A DNA stretch of 10,404 bases from DASRVA01 sp035687745 (GTDB lineage Bacteria; Gemmatimonadota; Gemmatimonadetes; JACCXV01; JAHWKZ01), in NCBI GenBank assembly GCA_035687745.1, contig DASRVA010000075.1:1-10404 (forward strand), given 5' to 3'. The translations under genes were made by a program, and so were the position numbers. Under the pieces are notes generated by a model. The model was not told the origin of the DNA. It worked only from the letters and a program-made list of their open reading frames with translations, and ran no database searches. Every line of letters starts with the position of its first letter. Position 1 is the stretch's first letter. Below are positions 1 to 6,156 of this stretch, one piece after another.

Positions 1-130
1 CCCGACGCGGCGCCGGTCCCGGCTCTCGTTTCCGCCCCTCTTTTCGCATGGCGATCGCCACCAGCGTGAAAGCCCCGCCCCAGACGAAGCCGCAGACGGC
101 CACCATCGTCGCCCACGCGGCCGGTGTCAC
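1..130 (-). CDS. MetS-like small subunit of NSS transporter (partial, 3' end off the window)
   Basis: This is a short frame that begins with GTG at 130-128 and overlaps the TGA of the upstream transporter gene as GTGA. It is open for 43 codons to the window edge, so the stop is not seen. The product has a short polar N-terminus, one hydrophobic segment (about residues 4-28, with a central VWGGAF) and a basic tail beginning RKEGRKRE. A single membrane helix with a W-G-G core and a charged C-terminus, directly after an NSS transporter gene, is the pattern of the methionine/alanine importer small subunits typified by Corynebacterium MetS. In that system the small subunit is needed for activity of the large one. 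A GGAGG ribosome-binding site lies 4 bases before the GTG. Substrate specificity is inference; identification rests on position, size and the WGG helix. Confidence 0.72.
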   Translation of the reverse strand, partial: MTPAAWATMVAVCGFVWGGAFTLVAIAMRKEGRKREPGPAPRR

Positions 131-1590
131 GCGACCTCCGCCCTGGCGCCCGCCGGCCGGGTGCGGCCGAGCCAGCGGTTGAAGCCGAGGCAGACCGCCA
201 GGAGAATCGCCCACTGGAGGACGACGGTTCCGAGGCTCCACGACCTGAGGGGATCCAGGCTGGCCGCGAAGCCTTCGGTGGAGAGGGTCTGGGAGAACCA
301 CCACACGAGGAGGACCAGCGCCTCGACGACGACCAGGACCATCGTCGCGTTCCACCAGCGGCCGATCGTGAAGTCGCTGCCCATGCTGTTCACGTGCTCG
401 AGGCGGAAACGGTCGACGCCGTAGCGGAGGACGGCGATGGCGAAGAAGAGCCCCGACAGCATGAGACCGACCCCCCACACCGCGTCCTGGTTGTCGAGGA
501 CGCTCGTCGACAGGGCACTCGGGACCCCGAAGACGAGGGCCAGGGCGGCGACCACCGCGAGCGCCCGGCCCCTGCTCATCCCGCGGTCGATCAGGATCCT
601 CGCCGCCAGCTCGATCATCGAGATCAGGCTCGTCAGGGCGGCGAAGAAGAGGGCCAGGAAGAACATCGCCATGAACAACCGCCCGCCTGGCATCGCCCCG
701 AAGAGCTGCGGCACCCAGACGAACGTGAGGCCGGTATTGCCGGCGCCGACGATCTCGCTGGCCGCGTCGGGGCGGATCGAGAACACCGTGCAGAGCACCA
801 TGATTCCCGCCAGCAGCGAGACCGAGTTGTTGCCGAACCCGAGGATGAACCCGTTGATCGTCGTGTCCTCGCGGGCCCGCATGTACGTGGCGTAGGTGAG
901 GGCGAGGCCCCAGCCTGCGCCCGTGTCCCACGCGTTCTGGGTCAGCGCCTCGAGCCAGACCCGGCTGTTCCCGAGCGCCGACAGGTCCGGCGTGAAGAGA
1001 AAGGCCAGGCCACGCTCGGCGCCGGGGAGCGTGACCGCGCGGACGGCCAGCGCGACGACCAGCCCGATCAGGACCGGCATCATGATGACGACCGCGCGCT
1101 CGATGCCGCGGATGCCCTTGGCCACAACCCACAGCGCGACCGCCAGCGAGACCACCAGGGTCAGGACCGCCCACCACGAGCCGGCGTAGGATTCCCAGAG
1201 GGCGCCCGGTTCGGCGCCCGGCAGCTCCCCGGCCACGGCGGCCACGAAGTAGCGCACGCACCACCCGGTTACGACGCCGTAGTAGAACATGATCAGGGTC
1301 GCGCAGAGGGCGACCCACGCCCCCATCCAGGCGAAGCGGGGGCCTATCAGGTCGGCGAAGGCGCCGATCGGGTTCTTCCGCGTCGCCTTCCCCATCGCGA
1401 ACTCGCAGAGGAGGAGCGGCACCGACCAGGCGACCAGGAAGATCACCCACGGGATCAGGAACGATCCGCCGCCGTTGGTGGCGGCGATGCGCGGGAAGCG
1501 CCAGATGTTGCCGGTCCCGACGGCCATGCTGAGCATGGCCAGGAGCATGAACCAGCGGCTCCGGAAGCGGAGGCCGTCAGACGAGGGCAT
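127..1590 (-). CDS. Sodium-dependent amino acid transporter, NSS/SNF family (MetP-like large subunit)
   Basis: A 487-residue polytopic inner-membrane protein of the neurotransmitter:sodium symporter family, expected to import amino acids with Na+. The family signature is clear near the N-terminus: residues 22-44 contain AVGTGNIWRFPRIAATNGGG (unwound TM1, Na+ and substrate site), followed by CEFAMGK at about 62-68, which matches the LeuT EWAMGR region. Some eleven to twelve hydrophobic segments follow, and the length is usual for bacterial members. I chose the ATG at 1590. A longer frame to 1689 adds 33 residues of low-complexity P/S/R that merely shadow the upstream peptidase gene. The start lies inside the last codons of that peptidase (14-base overlap), and the stop overlaps the MetS-like gene by 4 bases, so all three are probably co-translated. 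Because a MetS-like subunit follows, a methionine/alanine-type substrate is a reasonable guess but unproven. Confidence 0.93.
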   Translation of the reverse strand: MPSSDGLRFRSRWFMLLAMLSMAVGTGNIWRFPRIAATNGGGSFLIPWVIFLVAWSVPLLLCEFAMGKATRKNPIGAFADLIGPRFAWMGAWVALCATLIMFYYGVVTGWCVRYFVAAVAGELPGAEPGALWESYAGSWWAVLTLVVSLAVALWVVAKGIRGIERAVVIMMPVLIGLVVALAVRAVTLPGAERGLAFLFTPDLSALGNSRVWLEALTQNAWDTGAGWGLALTYATYMRAREDTTINGFILGFGNNSVSLLAGIMVLCTVFSIRPDAASEIVGAGNTGLTFVWVPQLFGAMPGGRLFMAMFFLALFFAALTSLISMIELAARILIDRGMSRGRALAVVAALALVFGVPSALSTSVLDNQDAVWGVGLMLSGLFFAIAVLRYGVDRFRLEHVNSMGSDFTIGRWWNATMVLVVVEALVLLVWWFSQTLSTEGFAASLDPLRSWSLGTVVLQWAILLAVCLGFNRWLGRTRPAGARAEVA

Positions 1591-2956
1591 GCACCATCCG
1601 GAGCAGCGGGGCGAAGGTGAGCCTCGGGACGCCGAGGTCCGCGGCCAGGGCCTCGACGGGCTGGGAGTGGCCTCGGGCCCAGAGCCCACGGAGGAACTCT
1701 CCCGTGCGCGGGTTCAGGAACCAGTCCTCGTCGTAACGCTCGCGCAGGATCTCGTGGAAGGCGCCGCTCAGCATCCACGCCCGCAGGTACCGGATGCAGT
1801 AGAAATGGGGATCCACGTCGTCGAGGTAGAGGGCTGCCGGGGTTCGCACGCCGGTGGCCCGGCTCAGCCGCTCCACGTACTCGTCGGCCAGCTCCGGCGA
1901 CGGGCCCTTGCGATGGAGCGACCGCTCATAGGCAAACTTGGCCGCGTAGCGGCGGAGCATGACGAGATCCCGGAACGCCGCGAACCTCAGATACTCCGAA
2001 GGATCACCGATCTCCACGATCCGCCGATGGAACTCCCGGACGAGCATGAGGTGGTCGAAGGTGATGGCGTGACCCTCGGTCACGCCGTTGTCGCCGAGCC
2101 GCCGGAACTCGATCGGGAGGCCCCGACTCACGTAGCCGAAGTGGAGCGCGTGGCCGAGCTCGTGCAGGAAGGTCGCGTAGTCGTCGTGCCCTCCGTAGGG
2201 CCGGAGGACGAGCTTGATCTCGTCGGGGACGCGTATCGGCGAGCAGAAGGCGCGGGGGGTCTTGGTGGGCCGATCCTCGAGGTCGTACTCGATCCGGCCC
2301 CCGGCCCGGGGATCCAGGCCCATCGCCTCGACCATCGCGCCGATCCGGGACACCATCCGCCGCCCGTCGAAGGCCCCCAGGTGCTCGGGGCCGTAGAGGA
2401 GCCGAGCCAGGTCGTGACCACGCACGTCGTCGCGGGCGACGCCGGGCAGGACCCGTCGGAGATACCAGCGCAGCAGGTCCTCGTGGACGTCCTCCGTATA
2501 GGCGAGGAGGCGTTCCGTCTCGCGGCCGAGGGCGTCGAAGTCGACCCCGGAGAGGGTTTCGCAATAGCGATCGTAGGTCGTACCGAGAAGCTCCGCAGCG
2601 ACCCCGTGCGCGACCTCGATCGAGCTCTGGAGAAGGGGCGTCAGCCGGTCTGCGACGATCTCCAGCCGCGCTTCATCGAGCCTCTGCCGACGTCTCCGCT
2701 CGGGCTCGCGGCGGATCTCGACCGGAAGGCGCCGGTACTCGATCTCCGACCCGTCGACCTGGACGCGGGCGGCGCTCTCCACCGCCAATATCTCGTCGGT
2801 CAGCTCGCGGTTCCGGTCGCCCTCGATCCCCTCCGCCAGGAACTCGCGGAGGTAGGCGTTCCTGCGGCCCTCGAGCGGGCCCTCGACCGACGGCTCGAGA
2901 AGCCGGAAGCAGGCCGGGTCGAAGAGCGCCGGATGGGCCTCGTAGACCTCGCTCAC
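1577..2956 (-). CDS. M3-like zinc metallopeptidase (gluzincin; oligopeptidase or carboxypeptidase)
   Basis: Probable cytoplasmic zinc peptidase; no signal peptide is visible. Counting from the GTG at 2956 (459 residues), the zinc motif HELGHALH is at 265-272 (H265, E266, H269). A glutamate, E294 in GVTEGH, follows exactly 25 residues after H269, the spacing of the third zinc ligand in M3 peptidases such as neurolysin. The C-terminal third (DPHFYCIRYLRAW and GLWARGHSQP, about 382-433) also resembles the M3 helical domain. The long helical N-terminal part is divergent, so the exact subfamily is uncertain. The GTG at 2956 is the first conventional start, but it has no usable ribosome-binding site, and the same frame stays open and protein-like upstream (amphipathic LERLRPEV, FLEALERAQYEAL) to about 3091, inside guaB. 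The true N-terminus is therefore probably about 28-45 residues longer. The gene ends 14 bases inside the transporter gene, suggesting a peptide-degradation and amino-acid-uptake cassette. Confidence 0.85.
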   Translation of the reverse strand: MSEVYEAHPALFDPACFRLLEPSVEGPLEGRRNAYLREFLAEGIEGDRNRELTDEILAVESAARVQVDGSEIEYRRLPVEIRREPERRRRQRLDEARLEIVADRLTPLLQSSIEVAHGVAAELLGTTYDRYCETLSGVDFDALGRETERLLAYTEDVHEDLLRWYLRRVLPGVARDDVRGHDLARLLYGPEHLGAFDGRRMVSRIGAMVEAMGLDPRAGGRIEYDLEDRPTKTPRAFCSPIRVPDEIKLVLRPYGGHDDYATFLHELGHALHFGYVSRGLPIEFRRLGDNGVTEGHAITFDHLMLVREFHRRIVEIGDPSEYLRFAAFRDLVMLRRYAAKFAYERSLHRKGPSPELADEYVERLSRATGVRTPAALYLDDVDPHFYCIRYLRAWMLSGAFHEILRERYDEDWFLNPRTGEFLRGLWARGHSQPVEALAADLGVPRLTFAPLLRMVHALV

Positions 2957-3077
2957 TCCTGCGCCGGGGACCAGTCCGGCCAGGGCCTCGTACTGAGCCC
3001 GCTCGAGCGCCTCCAGGAACGTTTCGACCTCGGGCCGCAGCCGCTCGAGGCTCGCCGCTCCCTCGAGGCACGGGGAC

Positions 3078-4538
3078 TCAGCGCGTGTAATTGGGGGCCT
3101 CCTTGGTGATCGTCACGTCGTGCGGATGACCCTCGAGGAGACCGGCCATCGTGACGCGCACGAACTCGGTGTCCCGGGCGAGCGCCTCCAGATCCGCCGC
3201 GCCGCAGTATCCCATCCCCTGCCGGAGCCCACCCACCATCTGGAAGATCGTCTCGCTCACCGCTCCCTTGTATGGCACGCGGCCCTCGATCCCCTCGGGC
3301 ACGAACTTCTTATCGTCCACCGGCTGCTCCTGGAAGTACCGGTCTCCCGACCCCTCGGCCATCGCGGCCACCGAGCCCATGCCGCGGTACACCTTGAACG
3401 TCCGCCCCTCGAGGAGCATGGTCTCGCCCGGGCTCTCCTCGGTGCCGGCGAAGAGGGAGCCCATCATGACCGTCGAAGCTCCGGCGGCCAGCGCCTTCAC
3501 GATGTCGCCGGTGTAGCGGATCCCGCCATCGGCGATGACCGGCACGCCGGCCTCCCGGCCGACCTCGGTGCACTCGAGGATCGCGGTGAGCTGGGGCATG
3601 CCGATCCCGGCGATGATGCGGGTCGTGCAGATCGAGCCGGGACCCATTCCGACCTTGACCGCGTCGACCCCGCGCTCGACCAGCGCTCTGGTCCCCGCGG
3701 CGGTGGCCACGTTGCCGGCCGCGAGCTGGACCTCCGGGTGCCGCTCGCGGAGGGTCGCCACCATTTCGAGGACGCCCTGCGAATGGCCGTGCGCGGTATC
3801 CACGACGAGCACGTCGACGCCGGCCTGGACGAGCTGGTCGGCGCGGTCCAGCGTTTCCTTGCTCGTCCCCACGGCGGCCGCCACGCGGAGGCGCCCCTTC
3901 CCGTCCTTGGAGGCGAGCGGGAACTGCCGTCGCTTCAGGATGTCGCGCACCGTGATCAGGCCCTCGAGCCGGTGGTCCTCGTCGACGATCGGAAGCTTCT
4001 CGATCTTGTGCTCACCCATGAGCCGCTCGGCCTGCTCGAGAGTCGTCCCCGCCGGAGCCGTGACCAGGTCCTCGTCGGCGGTCATGACTTCCCGGACGAT
4101 GCGGCGGGGGTCGGTCTCGAAGAGGAGGTCGCGGTTGGTGATGATCCCGAGGAGCCGGCCGCCGTCCTCGACCACCGGCACGCCCGAGATCCCGTACCGG
4201 TTCATGAGCCGTCGGGCCTCGCCGATCGGCCGGTCGGGTCCCAGAGTGACCGGGGTCTGGATCAGGCCGCTCTCCGAGCGCTTGACCCGGTCGACCTTCT
4301 CGGCCTGCTCGTCGACGGTCAGGTTCTTGTGGAGGACCCCGATCCCGCCGGCGCGGGCGAGCGCCATCGCCATCCGGGCGCCGGTGACCGTGTCCATGGC
4401 GGCCGAGACGATCGGGACGTTCAGGGTGATGCCACGCGTGAAGCGGGTGGAAACGTCGACCTCACGCGGGTGGACCGCGGAGAGCCGGGGTACTAAGAGG
4501 ACGTCGTCGAAGGTGAGACCTTCGCGGATCGGCTTCAT
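3078..4538 (-). CDS. guaB: Inosine-5'-monophosphate dehydrogenase
   Basis: Catalyses NAD+-dependent oxidation of IMP to XMP, the committed step of guanine nucleotide synthesis, in the cytoplasm as a tetramer. The 486-residue length is typical. From the N-terminus: LTFDDVLLVP (8-17), opening of the catalytic barrel; two CBS modules at roughly 93-205 (NRYGISGVPVVEDG and HKIEKLPIVDED), a Bateman regulatory domain; NAD-contacting DTAHGHS (248-254); the catalytic loop GMGPGSICTTR with nucleophile C304; IADGGIRYTGD (335-345) binding the IMP phosphate; and the mobile flap EGIEGRVPYKG with the catalytic arginine R420 and Y423. All key residues are present, so it should be active. The start is the ATG beginning MKPIREGLTF; frames extending further upstream are non-coding in character. 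A sigma70-type promoter lies 40-70 bases upstream. guaA is not adjacent; a peptidase follows in an overlapping frame. Confidence 0.98.
   Translation of the reverse strand: MKPIREGLTFDDVLLVPRLSAVHPREVDVSTRFTRGITLNVPIVSAAMDTVTGARMAMALARAGGIGVLHKNLTVDEQAEKVDRVKRSESGLIQTPVTLGPDRPIGEARRLMNRYGISGVPVVEDGGRLLGIITNRDLLFETDPRRIVREVMTADEDLVTAPAGTTLEQAERLMGEHKIEKLPIVDEDHRLEGLITVRDILKRRQFPLASKDGKGRLRVAAAVGTSKETLDRADQLVQAGVDVLVVDTAHGHSQGVLEMVATLRERHPEVQLAAGNVATAAGTRALVERGVDAVKVGMGPGSICTTRIIAGIGMPQLTAILECTEVGREAGVPVIADGGIRYTGDIVKALAAGASTVMMGSLFAGTEESPGETMLLEGRTFKVYRGMGSVAAMAEGSGDRYFQEQPVDDKKFVPEGIEGRVPYKGAVSETIFQMVGGLRQGMGYCGAADLEALARDTEFVRVTMAGLLEGHPHDVTITKEAPNYTR
3098..3104 (-). promoter_or_regulatory. 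Strong Shine-Dalgarno inside guaB 3' end, apparently for the M3-like peptidase
   Basis: Minus-strand AAGGAGG lies within the last codons of guaB (its K-E-A codons). Six bases further on, at 3091-3089, is ATT in the peptidase frame. The peptidase frame contains no ATG, GTG or TTG between its in-frame TGA at 3115-3113 and the GTG at 2956. This SD therefore points to an AUU start, or less likely to re-initiation at a CTG (3040 or 3016). AUU starts are rare but established, for example in infC. The SD could be coincidental, since it also encodes conserved guaB-end residues. Confidence 0.5.
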
Positions 4539-4578
4539 GGACCTGCTTGGGGGGCGAGAAACGGCCTGAAAGGACGCT

Positions 4579-4607
4579 AAGCTAGGCGCCCGCGGACGGG
4601 GTGTCAA
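4579..4607 (-). promoter_or_regulatory. Predicted sigma70-type promoter of guaB
   Basis: On the minus strand, TTGACA (4607-4602, perfect -35) is followed after exactly 17 bases by TAGCTT (4584-4579, a partial -10 match). Transcription would start near 4572, giving a leader of about 35 bases before the guaB ATG. The -35 sits in the loop side of a small inverted repeat (GGGGT/ACCCC, 4598-4602 and 4609-4613). As RNA from the upstream M23 gene this could form a weak stem-loop just past its stop codon. No purine operator or riboswitch is recognisable in this 95-base gap. Confidence 0.55.
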
Positions 4608-4633
4608 AACCCCTCCCGCAGCGCCTTCTCGCT

Positions 4634-5824
4634 CTATTCGTTCCCGAAGTCGAGGACCATGTTGGGCGCGGGCAGCTCCCTGGTTCGCGCCGACCCGGAG
4701 GAGTCTACGGGCAGATTCCATGGCGCGTGGCCGATCGTGTCGATGCCGTCGTAGGCGCCCAGGACGCGGAAGCCTTCGAGGACGAAGGGGAGGCCCTCGG
4801 CCCCCAGCGGCGAAGGCGCGTCGGCCACGTGGAAGTGCAGATGCGGGCCCATGGAATGGCCGGTGAAGCCGACCGATCCGATCACCTGACCTCGCCGGAC
4901 CCGTTCGCCGGGCTCGACGCGCACGCTGCCCGGCTTGAGGTGCTCGTAGAACGCGGTTCGACCGTGACCCAGGTCGAGCGCCACGTAGTTGCCGGTGGCG
5001 TCCTCGAGTGGGTGCCTCGGGTGGCCGGACAGGGTAGGGCTCTCCGGAACGTCGTCCCGCGTCGCCGCGACCACGCCGTCCCCCACCGCCAGGACGTCGG
5101 CGCCGTAGCCGTACCAGTTGCGCACCTCGTCGTCGTCGCCGCGGGCGCGGCGGCCCTCTGGATCCAGCCGGACCCAGTCGATCGCGTGGCGGCCCGGGAT
5201 GCGGGCCCTGCCTTCGACGACGTAGACGACACGGCGATGCCCACGCTCCAGGGTTGGAGAATAGGCGGCCGCCCACGGCCCGCCCCGGAGCGGCGGGGCG
5301 AGCACGAGCGGAGGCTCGGCCCGCACCGGGATACGGGCGCCCACCACCAAGGCCGGATCCCGCGCGTTCTCGCCGGCGCGGTGGAACGAGATTCGATGCT
5401 CCAGCCCGCCCGGCGGCGCGCCGTCCTCCAGCGCGAGCTCGAGGTAGAGGACGCCCAGCGAGCCCGGTCGGATCGTGCGCGGCTCGATGTCGGTGGGCGG
5501 TGCACCGGGTCGATCCAGACGCCGCTCCAGGTCCTCGCCTCGCACTTCGGCGACGACCGACGCGTCGCCCGCATCGAGCACATCCACCTGCTGCAGCGTG
5601 AGCGGTTCCAGCCCGTAGTTCGCCAGGTGCAGCTCGTACACGAGTTGCCGGGTTCCATCCACGGTGACCGGCGTCGGAGACATGGGGACGCGCATGTCCA
5701 GCGACTGGCGCAGGGTCGTCGTCGCACCCACGGCGGACACAGGGCCGACCAGGATCGACATGACCGCGAGGGTCCTCGCTCTCAACGTCCCCCGCGGAAG
5801 GACGCGGGCGATGGCAGGTTGCAT
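4634..5824 (-). CDS. Secreted or envelope M23-family (LytM/peptidoglycan endopeptidase-like) metallopeptidase
   Basis: A 396-residue exported protein. Residues 1-34 look like a signal peptide: arginines at 7, 11, 15 and 17, then the hydrophobic TLAVMSILVGPVSAVGA. The middle (about 45-175) is a beta-rich region with no recognised motif, perhaps an Ig-like domain. The C-terminal M23 domain (about 195-340) carries GRHAIDW (H213, D216), YEHLKPGSV (H295), the VEPGERVRRGQVIGSVGFTG turn, and GPHLHFHV (H328, H330). These match the zinc ligands and catalytic histidine of M23 enzymes, which cut peptide cross-links in peptidoglycan. The first ligand pair here is H-x-x-D, one residue shorter than classical H-x-x-x-D. 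I chose the ATG at 5824 because GGAG lies six bases before it and it begins the signal peptide. The ATG at 5872 and the longer frame to 6205 lack a ribosome-binding site. Its substrate and whether it is catalytically active are uncertain. Confidence 0.88.
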   Translation of the reverse strand: MQPAIARVLPRGTLRARTLAVMSILVGPVSAVGATTTLRQSLDMRVPMSPTPVTVDGTRQLVYELHLANYGLEPLTLQQVDVLDAGDASVVAEVRGEDLERRLDRPGAPPTDIEPRTIRPGSLGVLYLELALEDGAPPGGLEHRISFHRAGENARDPALVVGARIPVRAEPPLVLAPPLRGGPWAAAYSPTLERGHRRVVYVVEGRARIPGRHAIDWVRLDPEGRRARGDDDEVRNWYGYGADVLAVGDGVVAATRDDVPESPTLSGHPRHPLEDATGNYVALDLGHGRTAFYEHLKPGSVRVEPGERVRRGQVIGSVGFTGHSMGPHLHFHVADAPSPLGAEGLPFVLEGFRVLGAYDGIDTIGHAPWNLPVDSSGSARTRELPAPNMVLDFGNE

Positions 5825-6156
5825 GCGGGTCTCCAGGCGCACCGGTCGCGTCCGACCGAGCCTTCGGGCCATGGCCCGAGGTCGTCGGATCGGTTGGCCC
5901 TCCAGGCTAGAATCCGCAACGGGACTCGTCGCGCCGGATTCGGACATGGATTCCGACGTGGCCGACCGGGGAACGCGTGACCCCGCGTTGCCGCGGCGAT
6001 CCCCCGCGCCTACCTTCCCATCCCGAACCGACGTCCGATTCCACCTGGAGAGGATGTCCGTTTCTCTGCACGACACCCACCGCTTCACCCCGGCCGACGG
6101 GCCGACCGTCCACCCTGCTTTCTGGCCCTTTGCTGCACTCCGAGAGAGGGGTTCGC
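5825..6156. other. Divergent intergenic region between the M23 peptidase and baeRF-like genes
   Basis: These 332 bases separate two divergent genes. Open frames cross it on both strands, but they are arginine/proline-rich, change character abruptly at the real starts and have no ribosome-binding sites, so I treat it as non-coding. It holds the 16-bp palindrome listed separately and, on the plus strand, a TAGAAT hexamer (5908-5913) resembling a -10 element but without a convincing -35. The purine-rich GAGAGGGG at 6143-6151 serves as the ribosome-binding site of the downstream gene. No RNA gene or riboswitch is recognisable. Confidence 0.6.
5864..5879. promoter_or_regulatory. Perfect 16-bp palindrome upstream of the M23 peptidase gene
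   Basis: TCGGGCCATGGCCCGA reads identically on both strands and lies 40-55 bases upstream of the M23 peptidase ATG. It could be an operator for a dimeric regulator, or in RNA a hairpin in the peptidase leader. It also contains the alternative ATG at 5872. A perfect 16-mer palindrome is unlikely by chance at any given site, but with GC-rich composition its function remains a guess. Confidence 0.35.

Noticed and set aside
124..1620. Long plus-strand open frame of 498 codons
   Set aside because: It lies antisense to the NSS transporter, is dominated by R, E, D, P, G and H with no hydrophobic core, and is a typical shadow of a GC-rich gene.
1591..1689. 33-residue N-terminal extension of the transporter
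   Set aside because: It is P/S/R-rich, out of frame within the peptidase C-terminus, and the conserved NSS N-terminal region begins just after the ATG at 1590.
3098..3104. CRISPR, prophage or transposon signals anywhere in the window
   Set aside because: No repeat-spacer series, integrase, transposase, or target-site duplication was seen; the MerR/excisionase-like protein alone is not enough to claim a mobile element.
1289..3109. Plus-strand open frame of 606 codons across transporter and peptidase genes
   Set aside because: It runs antisense to two well-supported genes, has low-complexity composition and no recognisable domain.
4539..5276. N-terminal extension of the guaB frame
   Set aside because: The 246 extra codons are arginine/proline-rich, overlap the M23 gene antiparallel in character, and IMP dehydrogenases begin near the MKPIREGLTF segment.
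5908..5913. TAGAAT as a -10 element for the baeRF-like gene
   Set aside because: No -35 is present at 16-18 bases upstream and it would imply a leader of about 240 bases, so it is too weak to call as a promoter.
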